Of a stretch of DNA of 64,000 bases, positions 1-14,596 are shown in pieces. This DNA comes from Chlorokybus atmophyticus (Eukaryota > Streptophyta > Chlorokybophyceae > Chlorokybales > Chlorokybaceae), in contig RHPI01002438.1 of the NCBI GenBank assembly GCA_009103225.1, positions 1,150,812 through 1,214,811 of the forward strand, given 5' to 3'. Numbering within the stretch: position 1 is the stretch's first letter; the number at the start of each line of letters is the position of its first letter. The position numbers and the translations under genes are program-made. Under the pieces are notes generated by a model. It was not told where the DNA came from. It saw nothing but the letters and a program-made list of their open reading frames with translations, and ran no database searches.

Positions 1-863
1 AGCTTGGGAGTGCCTGCTTGTGCTGCAATCTGCAAGCCATACGAGCAACTGCACCTGTCATGCATCGCAGTCCATGATTCTAACAACACGAACTCATGCT
101 AGGTAAGAATCTGCACCCCACTTGCTGTGGTACACCACAGCAACCAAGACCACAATGCACACAATATACATTTAGTACACACAGGACACGCATAAGTCAC
201 ACCATAAACACAATGCACGAACGATGCACACACTATGTGCAACACGCAATGCACATGTAATGCAGACACATCCAAGCCGCAATTCAATCTAACCAAATCA
301 GAATCAGATCTCAGGCTGGCCATCAAACTTAAACGCCCACTCGGGTTCCAACTCACCGTATGGTTGATGGGTGTGTCACCAATACCACGCCTGGCTTCAG
401 TCTAGACAGGCCGAACCCGTGCCACCTCTCCGCATTTCCGCCTCATGACGCCTGCATTAGCTCTGATATGCTACGCTGCCACACTGTGGCTAAACTGTGC
501 AACCTTTCGAGCTATATCAGGTCATTAACAGGATGGCTTGAGAATCACTACTCCCAGCAGAGGCAACATACACTCCCTCTCTCCAATGACCACCACCACT
601 ACCACAAGCACAAGCGCCCTGCCGCCGCCGCTAGTTTTTGTCAACCCTGAATTTGTATTTGTATTTGTATTTCCGCCCGTGTTGGCTATTTGCGTGACAC
701 TTGGCCAAAAAACAAAAATGCAAAAAGAAAGGAATGGAAAGGAAAGAAAAGGAAAGGAAACCCTAATCGGCTCAGTTTAGGATCACAATTGCTGATATGG
801 ATCGGCTTGGATCAGTGTTACTTGTGATCGCAGTGATCACAGTCTGCGGCCTGGTCGCTGGCG
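1..863. other. no gene recognised; upstream of SPRING-family gene
   Basis: I see no convincing coding exon here. The stretch 600-780 has short purine and TTTGTATTTG repeats. An ATG at 797 opens a short signal-peptide-like reading frame that stops near 952 and is out of frame with the following gene, so it is probably 5' leader. Confidence 0.5.
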
Positions 864-2769
864 ATGGCGCCAGCGGCGGCGGCGGCGGCGGTCGCCTTGT
901 TGTGGGTGACGGCCTTGCTGCTTTTGTCATTGGGAGATCTGAGCATCTGTGACGCCGCTGCCACGCAGACAACCTCCTCCGCTGCCGCCGCCACCGCCGC
1001 CGCCTTGCGCTCCAGGCCACGGGGCGGAGGCTGGGCTAACGGTGCAGGCGGCGGCGGCGGTGGTGTGGGTATAGGTGTCGGTGTAGACGTCGCCGCCACC
1101 CGCGCGGACGCCCGAACCGCCGCCACGCACAGGCTGAAGGATGACCTCAGCGTTGGCGCCACCCTTAGCGACAAGCACCAGGCCAGAACTGCGCCCCCAC
1201 AACAACAACAACAAGAGTCTACTAAGCCCACCCGGCAAGCGAAGAGAGGTGATGATTGTGAGAACACAAGGCAGGGCCGCAGCCTCATCACAGACGACAG
1301 AGGCAAGTGTCATGGCTTACATTGCTTATAGACATCAACCGCTATGTCTGCATACAATGTCTGCGTCATCACAAAGTTTCAAGTCTCACACGCACACATG
1401 CTATAGCCGGTAGTCTAGAGCATCCACCTCATGGCATTGTGTGCGTGCAGGGTATGTGTGTCCTGTGCAGCGTGTTGACGTGACAACCGGTTGCTGTCGG
1501 GTTGGTGGCATCGTCAGCGCTGTCAATAGCGACACGTATAAAGAGGAGGAGCCGAGGTACTCGTGCCGCGGTTGCGACGCCGAAACGGGCTGCTGCGACG
1601 AGTTTGAGTTCTGCGTCGCGTGCTGCTTGAAACCCCAGCGGAATATCGCGCATATTGCCCTCGGCACCTCAAGGTGCGCGGACGTGGGGGTGTTATGCAT
1701 GAGTGCATATGTGCCTGCTTGCGTGCGTGGGTGTGCGTGTGGATGTGTCAGCGCGGGTGCGCACAAGTGTGTGAGTGTGCGTGTTGTTGCTTGTGTGTGT
1801 GTTCGTATGCTGGCGCACGCGCGCACACGTGCACACACGTGCATTAGTCTAGTGTGTGTATGCATACGCGTGCGTGCATTTGTATGTGTGTGTGGTTGTA
1901 GTCATGCCACTCCGTACCGCAAGCTGATTAGGTTCATTGCACCAACAGGGGCCGAACACCCAACACGGGCACTTTCAGCGCAGTCTTTGACTACTGCCGC
2001 GCGGCGTGCCGCACCAGCTCCAAAAGCGTAGTATGCACTCTCACACACCCAACATTATCACCAACCAACATTACTCTTAAGTACGCCACACATGCCATCT
2101 GACCCCACCCTTCAGGTGCACGAGAACGCGTACGTGACGGAGCGGCACCACTGCTATGCGGGTCCGAGCGCAGGCGTGGCCGTCGTCACGCTGTCCGCAA
2201 CGTCATCTCCACCAACAACCGAAACAACATTCGTGACGGAGTCAGTGTCAACAACGCAAGAAGCCTCTGCTTCGACGCAGATTGAAGTTGTTATCGGCGA
2301 GTAAGTGTGAAACGCGTGTGTGTGGCAAGTAGTGTCATGCACAGTAGTCAATGTTGGTCACTTCCAACATGCGCCAGCAACATTACCCATGCGCTTCACT
2401 GTGAGCCACCCAACGCTGCATGTGTGTGTGTGTGCGCGTTTGTGTGAAAACCAACAATACTGACCCTGCTCTTACTGTTCCAGGCGTGGCCAGTCTTGCG
2501 ACGCAGCGTGCGCGGGTCGCGACAACAAGCGTTGCGCGGGTGCGGTGGCGTTGGCGGAGCTGAACACCTGCGCTGCGTTGCGGGCGAGGATGTCGTGCGC
2601 GGGGGGCTGCGTTGGGGGTCACGGCGGGCCCGATCAGCCCTCAATGGTCGCTGCGGACGTGCTACGACCAAAGCAGCCCAATGTTTGCGTGTACACGCTC
2701 AACACGCGCAGCCTCACGTGCTCAGGAGCGCACCCGGACACACTTCGTCTGTGCCCTTGCATGGCATGA
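864..2769 (+). CDS. SPRING/C12orf49-family (UPF0454) Golgi membrane protein
   Basis: Five exons can be joined in frame: 864-1302, 1451-1673, 1949-2030, 2116-2300, 2484-2769 (404 codons). The N-terminus has one hydrophobic segment (residues about 3-24), fitting a type II Golgi membrane anchor. The Cys-rich core follows the animal SPRING order: QGRSLITDDRGYVC, a CC pair, GCCDEFEFCVACCLKP, CRTSSKSV and HENAYVTERHHCYAG. The last exon adds a second Cys-rich module starting SCDAACAGR and ending RLCPC, as I recall from plant members. In animals SPRING assists site-1 protease maturation in the SREBP pathway; the same role here is inference. Intron 1 uses a GC donor (AG|GCAAGT at 1303), fixed by protein homology across the junction. 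The start at 864 is chosen because it gives the membrane segment. Confidence 0.85.
1674..1948 (+). repeat. GTGTGC-rich degenerate microsatellite in SPRING intron 2
   Basis: Intron 2 of the SPRING-family gene is dominated between about 1690 and 1895 by imperfect GTGTGYGC repeats. It yields spurious Cys/Val/His/Thr reading frames on both strands and contains no exon. Confidence 0.7.
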
Positions 2770-3277
2770 GTAGTGTAGTGTATGATATGTTAATCCCATA
2801 GTACGTATAGTGCGTATGTACAATAGCCAATACCTCTGCGTGTTGAACAGTGCCCTTGCACTGATGTTGTACAACAGCGCTGCAAGTGAATTGACTCGAT
2901 GTTTGAGCACAACGCGGGCGGTAATGAGATGGCTATTGCGCTGTAGCCGCTGCCGTGCTATAAACCAATCTGGGACCTTGTGGTGGTTGTTCGTGGAACA
3001 AGAGAAAAGCAAAGTATAGACTTCAAGCCCACACAATTCCAGTGCAGAAAGTAGCAGCCATTGATGCAGCAAAAATGGCAGTGGGAACTGGATATGCTGC
3101 GCACCAGCAGCTGTACACAGACTGCTGCAGGACAAGAAGCAATGCGCAAGGAGGAATGGTCCAAACCATCACGCTCCTGCATCTGATAATACAATGTTGC
3201 AAGACTATAATGCATGCCAAAGTTTGGGAGTTTCAGAAGCACTTGCCATGCAAACACAGAGAAGCATCATCTTTTTC
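2770..3277. other. intergenic, nothing recognised
   Basis: This is the gap between the convergent SPRING-family gene and the minus-strand hypothetical gene. Only short out-of-frame reading frames are visible. The 3' ends of both transcripts should lie here. Confidence 0.5.
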
Positions 3278-4201
3278 TCAGCAAACATAAATCCCATTTT
3301 CTAGGGGCCTGCTATCTTTGTCATCAACAAAGTAGTTGATGTCCGCGACGGGCGCGCCAAAATCATCTTCGTAAACAGTGTGCACTAGCCGCACGCCGGG
3401 ATCCAGCAGCTCTTCATGCAACACCCCTCCTTTGCCGGTATCCAGAAAACACAGCACACCCTTCTCCTGACAAACCAACCACAACACATTCCTGTAGCGC
3501 ATGTGGTTTTCATCATACACCACTCTCGAGCCCTGCTGGCAGTAGCCCAAATGGACAGGGAATGCCTCGTGACAGTAAGCAGGGTACTCCTTGCAGTGAA
3601 AGAGCATGCCGAGGAGGCGAGGGGAGTTGTCATGGCTTCTCGTCATGAATGCGTGGCCGTGAAACAGATCGAACCTATTGAGATGGGTCGCTGAACCAAC
3701 TGTGTGGTTTGACCTGTCGCTTATGACATGAAACAAGCGTGCAAAGTAGCGGTTGACTTCTGGTGCTATAAATCTGGTCGCACTTGGATGTCGAGTCAGC
3801 ATGCAACCGTTGCCATTGTTGGGCACAACCACATGGCCGCTGACCAACGCTTCATGAAACGCATCCACGCCATGATGTTGTACTTCACTTGCCAATTGCT
3901 GCAGCGCCGGCGGCATGCGAGGCAAATGGGTGTCACCGACAGGCAACACGCACTGCGCGATTGCTGCATCATACTGCTGCTGTGGCAGAAGTTGTGAATG
4001 CTGATGCACATGGGTGTGCCTTGCAGTAAGGCACCTGATAACAGCTGTGGCACATTCGCGCCTTCCCCGCGGTATTGTTGCTTCGTCCTTGGTCTGCTTA
4101 TTGAATGTACTCGCTTGCCAACAGCATGAGGGTTTGCTGCATGGTGCTACGAAAATGAAAGCAGAAATCTTGGTTGTTGTCGGTGTTGTTGCCAACAACA
4201 T
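3278..4201 (-). CDS. hypothetical protein, adjacent to YbeY
   Basis: An uninterrupted minus-strand frame runs to the stop at 3278. I do not recognise its family. From about residue 95 onward the composition looks protein-like: balanced charge, many aromatic residues, and segments such as MRYRNVLWLVCQEKGVLCFL and DPGVRLVHTVYEDDFG, ending ENGIYVC. The start is uncertain. The ATG at 4201 lies 6 bp beyond the YbeY stop and would give about 307 residues; an internal Met (PRMPPALQQ) or an upstream exon is also possible. The frame stays open upstream through the YbeY exon, but there it is only a shadow. It could be a separate gene, the second cistron of a shared transcript, or an alternative 3' exon of YbeY. 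Confidence 0.5.
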   Translation of the reverse strand: MLLATTPTTTKISAFIFVAPCSKPSCCWQASTFNKQTKDEATIPRGRRECATAVIRCLTARHTHVHQHSQLLPQQQYDAAIAQCVLPVGDTHLPRMPPALQQLASEVQHHGVDAFHEALVSGHVVVPNNGNGCMLTRHPSATRFIAPEVNRYFARLFHVISDRSNHTVGSATHLNRFDLFHGHAFMTRSHDNSPRLLGMLFHCKEYPAYCHEAFPVHLGYCQQGSRVVYDENHMRYRNVLWLVCQEKGVLCFLDTGKGGVLHEELLDPGVRLVHTVYEDDFGAPVADINYFVDDKDSRPLENGIYVC

Positions 4202-4206
4202 CGTTG

Positions 4207-5047
4207 CTATTCCTGTCTTTTGGCTGCCTGCATCGCATGGAACTCGTTCAGCACGGCTTGCTCGCACCGGCTCATGCGCTCGTGATCGGTGTCGCTGTCG
4301 TGCGTGTAGCCCAGCAGATGGCACAGCCCGTGCGTGAACAGCGTGGGCAAGTGCTGCTGAACACTCAACCCCTCCTTCACGCACTGCAAAACACGCACGA
4401 GACGAGCTTATGGGCATGTAATGATCTTGAGCGCTGTATTGCGATGCCGGCCAGCACAACATCCACGCGTATGCGCATTGACACTTGCACGCACTCATGT
4501 GCACACACGCACAGAGCAAACAATTAACCAACCAACCAATCAAACATATGAACCGCTCAGCACATAAAGCACGCATGCAGCAAAAACCAAATAAGCAGCA
4601 ACAACAAATCATGCCGGCCTACACTAACCAGCAAACAAAGCTCCATGCACATCTGTTGCAGTGACTTGACTTACATATGCGCGGACGTACGGCATGCCGA
4701 GCACGAGCTCTCCAAGATTGCGGTCATCTTCACGCTTCACTGCCGGCAACTTGCCAGGTACTCTGATCTAGCAACGACAATGACAACCTGTCATGTACTA
4801 GACGAGTAATAGAGGCACAAACCAACACGCCACTTGCATCATGAAATTGAAAGGAGAGGACGTCAGTGGGTGCGTCTACTCCGCGGTAGGTGCGGTTGAG
4901 GTCATGGATGGCACGGTTCGATGCCAGCCAGACGCCCAAGTCCCAGTCGGGGCAGCCCAGCACGGCCAGCAGGTCCCGCAGCTGCGCCCTCACCACCGGC
5001 ACTGACAGCCGCACCGTCCGCTGTGTGTTGCGGATGGCTATCGTCAT
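4207..5047 (-). CDS. ybeY: YbeY endoribonuclease (rRNA maturation factor)
   Basis: Three minus-strand exons join in frame: 5047-4834, 4739-4675 and 4383-4207, about 151 codons. The product starts MTIAIRNTQR, as bacterial YbeY does, and has HDLNRTYRGVDAPTDVLSF, then LGELVLG, then the zinc-binding HGLCHLLGYTH followed by a further His (DSDTDH). YbeY is a single-strand endoribonuclease acting in 16S-type rRNA maturation; in plants it is a plastid protein. The frame is open upstream of 5047 to 5254 in a low-complexity stretch, so an N-terminal extension or targeting exon may exist but I cannot define it. The intron 1 donor (CAA|GTGGCG) is weak but is the only junction I found that keeps the frame. 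Confidence 0.8.
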
Positions 5048-8808
<3,761 letters not shown>

Positions 8809-11800
8809 ATGCTGCGGAAGAGCTTTGAGGCGGCGGCGGCAGCAGCTGCCGGCGCCCAGATAGGGCAGGGGCCGGGGGTGGGCCTCTCTGGCTCTGCGCC
8901 GCAGTCGCGAGCGCCCAGCCGCTCAAACTCCGGGCGCAAGCCACCCTTCCTGAAGGGCAGGACCGCCAACAGCTTGGGGGAAATGGGGGGTTCAGGGATG
9001 TCGTCGCGCGTTGTGCCTTCGCAGCAGCTCATCAAGGATAACGTCTGCGAGCAGGTTCTCTCTAGGCTTAGAGAGACGGAGGATTCTGCCACTGTGCGCT
9101 CGGCTGAATTTGCGGCGGCGTTGCACGATCACTTCCATCACCTGCCTTTCAGGTCAATTGCCTGGAGCCGCAGATATCAAACTGCGGGGAATGGTCTTGT
9201 GACGTTGAGGCATGCACTTGGTTGATGTGTGGACGTCCACATCGAGCAGATTTTGCTGCATATTGTGTTGCTTGTTTAGTGGTGCAGCTGCTTAGCAGCG
9301 CCGCCATGCGCACAATCGAGTTCGGGTGCGTGATCAGGGTGTTAGTAACGGGACATGTTCTGGCGACAGGTTGTGTAAGAGTTGGTAGTAGCTGTCCTGG
9401 TTGCATTCTTGTTTAGTGTGGCAGCAGCTTTTTCTCAATGTGTACACGCTCACATGTAGACGCCATGCGTGGCCGTGGCCTTCGATCCATGCACAGCATC
9501 ACTGTGAACTATTCTCCAGAACATAAAGCACAGCGCACGTGCTGACGAGGCAGGCCGCAGAGAGGCCGGTACTCGCTTCATCGTTCCTATCTATGCATCG
9601 TCATGCCGTATGTTCTGCTTGCACGTAGTTATGCCTGTTCATGATGATTTGCTGATGGGACATGTGACAAGACAGAGCAGTGAAAAGATGTTGCTGCAGA
9701 GAAATGCAGCTACACTGCGCTTTGATTGTTACATGGCAATTGGTATCTACCAACTCACCTGGCCCCAGTGTTGCCATATAGCTGACAAAGGGTAGCACTG
9801 GCTCTGGTGCAGGTATGCGCAGGATGTCGATCCCGAGCGCGCGGATGATGTCTACATGCACAAGCGTCTGTTGGATGTTGCCCGCTCTCGAGACAGCCCC
9901 ATACCTGCTTTCCATGTCAGAGCTGTGCAGGTAAGTTGATTGTTCTCATAGTGCATAGTTGCACTATTCACCGCATCTTGGATCACTTGTCCATCCGCCC
10001 AGAAAAGGCTCCAGCTTGTTGATGCGAGCATCGCTCAGGTCCCAGTTCCTGGGTTGGAACGCGGAGATGATCAGTCTGAATCCCCTGACATATCTCCGCA
10101 GCCATCGCCGCAAAGTGCTCCAACCGGCGTACGCTTAGCGCACGCAATACCTGTACGCACTCACCCACCACCCTCTTTCGGGTCTTCTCCTAATCTTGAG
10201 GCACTCGCGCTCGAAGCTGCGCAGTCCAGCAATTCCGTAGAAAAGAGCACAACGCTTGCAAGGTGAGGATGGGGCACGTTGGTGGTTTCCGTATTAGATC
10301 GTTAGCAGTGGCATATGTATTGAAAATGTCGGTGTTCATAACACAATGGGTACTGCAGTCCGCTCATGGAGCATCCAATGCATGAGCTCACATTTTCAGT
10401 AGCAGACAAGCCTCGGCTTCTAAGCAAGGTGAGTCGCAGCAACATGATGCTGTTCAGGGCCTTTTGCGCAAGGGACTGGTAAGGTGCTTAACCCTGCCTG
10501 GTTGCAGTTGTCAACGGTTGTGGCGGACGTTGGCCTGCACATCCGGGAGGCCCATGTATTTTCCACAGATGACGGATATTCATTGGACGTTTTTGTTGTT
10601 GACGGCTGGCAAAGTGAGGTAAGTTACTGCATGCCTGCGTGTAGGATTAGTACTATGGCTATTGCTTTTTGCTGTTGTGAGAACCATGAGTAGCAAGTGC
10701 TACTGCTGTGGCCTCACCATCATACAGCGTGCACCACTAACACGTCAGATTACAGGAAGTTGATGAGTTGAGGGAGACGCTGGAAAATACGTTGCAGGCT
10801 ATGGAGGTAGGGTGTGCGCCTACCTGCTGCTGGGCTGTTGTAACCAAGCAGAATGACTTCAATCTGATACCTTCTGCATGCAGAGTTTTCTGGCTTATGT
10901 ACCTCCTGGTGCGCCTGCCAGCGACTCTGAAGGCATTTCCCAGCCTGACAGCGGCACTGTGTCACGACCAGCTGGCCATGCTGGGTCATTACCCAGCTCG
11001 CCGGAAGCCAGCACACCAAGTCCCATGCAGGCATTGCTACCTGGGCAGCAGGATTGGGAGATTGACACCAGGCATCTTGTGCTGGGACAGAAAGTTGCAG
11101 CCGGCTCTTTTGGAGACCTGTAAGTTGCTTGGCCATTAAGCTAACGACTCTACGTAGATTTGCGTGCTTACCTCTGGTTCTTGTGTCAGGTACAAAGGCA
11201 CGTACTGCGGCCAGCGAGTAGCCATCAAGATCTTAAAAGCAGAGCGCTTAACTCACACCTTGCAAGCGGAGTTTGCCCAAGAAGTTTCTATAATGCGGTA
11301 AGTTCATTCTTGCGGCGGATGTGGTCGCAGAGTCTCTTCTTTTTTCTGTGTACTCATGCGGATTGTATTGATTACAGTAAGGTTCGGCACAAACATGTGG
11401 TACAATTTATTGGAGCCTGCACCAAGCCTCCCAACCTCGCTATTATCACAGGTAAATATTATAGGCTTCAATTGTTAGTCACAAAATGCGTGTTGTGCTT
11501 GGTGCAAGATGTTGGTTTCCGCAGAGTTCATGGATGGCGGGAGTCTTTACGATTATCTGCATAAGAAAGGCATTCAATTGAAGCTAAACATGTTGGTGAA
11601 AGTATGCATTGGCGTTGCTAAAGGGATGGATTACCTGCACCGGAACCAAATTATTCACAGAGACTTGAAAGCTGCAAATCTCTTGATGGATGAGCATGAG
11701 GTATACTTAGCTCGAAAAGTGGATGCAGTGCAAGTGCGTTGTGCGACTTTACTGCATCATATTGACGAAGTGCAAGAAGGACAGCCTATACCAACCATCT

Positions 11801-12431
11801 TATATTTTGGCCATCTGCAGGTTGTCAAAGTTGCCGACTTTGGGGTAGCCAGGGTGCAAGATCAGACAGGCATCATGACGGCGGAGACGGGTACTTACCG
11901 ATGGATGGCTCCTGAGGTCATTGAGCACAAGCCATACAACCATAAGGCTGATGTTTTTAGCTTTGGCATTGTCGTCTGGGAGCTGTTGACTGGCAAAGTT
12001 CCATACACGGACATGTCACCTCTGCAAGCAGCTGTCGGTGTTGTGCAGAAGGTAGGTCGCTGTGCATTTGGCAACGACTGCTTTGGTTCATTATGAGCTG
12101 CACAGCAGGCTTGACACAATTGTGTCTACGACAGGGCCTTCGTCCACCTATTCCACGTGGAACCCATCCACTTCTCGTGCAACTCATGGAGGCCTGCTGG
12201 CAGTCAGTACCCTCCCAGCGACCCGAGTTCAATGAGATTGTGAATGCACTCACTCAGGCATGAGCTTGCTGTTTCACACTGTGCAGCAATATGATGCCGG
12301 CAACAGCACATTTATGTGCTAAGTGCTTATATGGGTTTACTTTCGCGCAGTTGGAAGCCGAGTTGGGTGAGGGCAAGGGAGACAAGAAGGCCGGATTCTT
12401 CGCTGGCATCAGGAGAAGCATGGCCAAGTAG
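8809..12431 (+). CDS. ACT-domain Raf-like Ser/Thr/Tyr protein kinase (STY8/17/46 type)
   Basis: Thirteen exons join in frame to 648 residues: 8809-9152, 9813-9930, 10039-10262, 10359-10428, 10508-10618, 10756-10806, 10884-11119, 11190-11297, 11378-11451, 11525-11700, 11821-12051, 12135-12257, 12351-12431. The N-terminus has the family signatures MHKRLLD and [19 protein letters not shown]. An ACT domain follows ([15 protein letters not shown] to [13 protein letters not shown]), then the kinase: [52 protein letters not shown] and [15 protein letters not shown]. All catalytic motifs are present. Arabidopsis relatives phosphorylate transit peptides of chloroplast precursors in the cytosol; the same job here is inference. 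The last intron has a GC donor (CAG|GCATGA, 12258), and retaining it would stop translation after one more Ala. Confidence 0.93.
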
Positions 12432-13414
12432 CCGCAACTTGCACCACAGGAACACACAGCACCACGCACGCCGTGCACCAGCCACTAGTGTGGCAGCGAT
12501 TTTGTTTTATGACATGTAGTAATTGCCATTGCAGTCTTAAGTGCTGCAAAGGTACGGAAACAATGAGTTTGTGCTGACGCATAGCGGAGTTGATCAAGCA
12601 CATTCAAGAACTTTGAGATGTACTTGGTGCGGCTGGATATGCGCGCTAAGTGCAAAGTACATCTCTTGGTACAAACTTCAGGTTGAGCAGATAGACTAGA
12701 GCCATCCTTGATGGGCTTAGAATTTGCCAGGCACCTTCGCCTTGGTTGTACCTGAAACCTGTGCATTCAGTCGTTGCAATGAACGCGCAGGTACATAGGC
12801 TTTTCAGCAGTGAGAGCACAAGGTCCACAGGCACATTGCCGTTTCGCATTGTATGTACACACAAGCATAGCAGCACTCCAGCCCAAGCAGAACTGTTATG
12901 ACAAGCGCACGGGAATGCACTGTGTACTGTCTAAGTGCTTGAGTTGGTACATCTGCCTGCATTGCTGTTACTATGAGTGCGTGCACTTGCAATTATCAAT
13001 GGACAATAACATGTTCATCCGCATTTAATGTACACCCATTGCAATGAGTAAAGTTGGCTGTTGTGCGGTGGTTACTCTGACGTGAAGGTATTACAACTTC
13101 GTGCAGCAATGCCTGCGACGTAGTGTCCGCACATACAAGTGTTCTGCAGGGAAATGCTGACACTGACTATATTACCTATATGCATGCTGCTGGATTAGAA
13201 TGCTTGTCTTGGTTAGTGAGTGTACAGGATATGTCCGAGGCAGTTGTAAACATGCATGTTCACACCATGCATCACATGCTGCACGCATCTTCATGCTGTA
13301 TGCACGACCCCCGGGCTGTGTGTGCGTGCTGCGCATACTTGCAACCATGGAATATCTGTGTAGTGGTAGAAGTAGTGGGGCAGTTGACTGGATTGATCCG
13401 GTTGTCTACAATAT

Positions 13415-13508
13415 GCTTTGCTATTATTGGAGGTTGCTGTGGTATGTGGAGTATCAACCATGCATGTGCATTGGACGTTGTGGAGTTATATGCTCAATGT
13501 ACAAAAGG
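13415..13508 (+). repeat. direct repeat copy 1 (about 90 bp)
   Basis: Shares GGAGGTTGCTGTGG, GTGGAGTATCAACC and GCATGTGCATTGGA, plus a CTCAATGT end, with the copy at 14030-14125, about 600 bp away. Family unknown. Confidence 0.7.
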
Positions 13509-13986
13509 GGTGTGCTACTATGCCGGCATGCATCGTGTACCGAGACATGCAAGCGACATGCATCACACTACATGGGTAAACACATTCTATTCACCACCGG
13601 GCTAGTATTTCTATGCTATGCCAACTTTAGCCTGCCCCGTTAGCCATGCAGTCAGCATGCAGAATTGTATTCACCTTTGCAGCGGTGGTAGTTTGCGTCA
13701 TGTGTAGTCCTCGTAGTTGACACGGGCAGACTTCACTGCTCCCCATGTAATTGCACGTATGGATTCGCCTAGCGTCGTGTGGTCTTCGCTGTCTGTCATC
13801 TTCAGCACTGCCCTGCAAGACCCGACAGGGCGGGATCTAACCATTAACTGTGCTGCCTACGCATGCAAGGTGCTTCCGGTGAAGCGCCCCTACCACTATG
13901 ACAGTCACACACTCCCAGACCAACCACTGATTCCCATTCACCACACAACATGCACCCCTCTGCAAAGTGATAGAGGGTAGCAAGGA

Positions 13987-14029
13987 AGCATTGTTTGTAC
14001 ATGTGTATTGAAAATGTACAAACAATGCT
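13987..14029. repeat. perfect inverted repeat, 16-nt arms
   Basis: Arms AGCATTGTTTGTACAT (13987-14002) and its exact complement (14014-14029) surround an 11-nt loop. It lies at the left edge of the second direct-repeat copy. Confidence 0.9.
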
Positions 14030-14125
14030 CTGTTATTGTTGGAGGTTGCTGTGGTACGTGGAGTATCAACCGTGCATGTGCATTGGATGTTGAGTTACAA
14101 GCTCAATGTGTATTGAACATGTATA
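14030..14125 (+). repeat. direct repeat copy 2 (about 95 bp)
   Basis: Second copy of the repeat at 13415-13508, with scattered substitutions. It is followed by another short copy of the MYATTGAACATGTATAAACAATGC-like hairpin arm (half of this motif also borders the copy on its left). Confidence 0.65.
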
Positions 14126-14596
14126 AACAATGCGGAGATAAGCCTGTGCAATTAACGACTTGCTGGAGGGTGAGATTTGATTCAGACTAGACCGTGTATC
14201 TAGTATAACGGCGGTTACTTGTTGGGTTATGCATGGGCCAGAAGAGCTAGCTTACTAACCACTTATTGACCACACACACACACAGCGGTGGACAGATCTG
14301 TGCTTGTTGCTTACTACATGCATGTATGTAACGGTACATACAGCAAAGTTGTTCGTACCGAACGCCATTACCACAGCATGTACACGAGGGTGAAATCCAA
14401 CGCAGTGCAAAGACACAAGGCAATTGCAACTGCCAGGGAAAGTGTAGTCAGCGTATAGAGAGAAGTCACATGGGCAGGAAACAATTGTACATTGTATAAC
14501 ATTAGGGTTCGCCTATGGTTGACATAGCTGGACACTATGTAATATTCCACTGCAAGCAGTTGCTATGCAAGGAGTCTACTACCTAAGTGTTTGCGT

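Larger units (their letters stand above)
12432..14596. other. intergenic between kinase and rbcS; dispersed repeats
   Basis: No gene is recognised. The region holds a pair of direct repeats (13415-13508 and 14030-14125), a hairpin at 13987-14029 and a short CA run near 14272. The 3' ends of the two converging genes must lie here. Confidence 0.5.

Noticed and set aside
818-1313. Two minus-strand frames opposite SPRING exon 1
   Set aside because: Low-complexity Ala/Gly shadow of the plus-strand exon, which is backed by homology.
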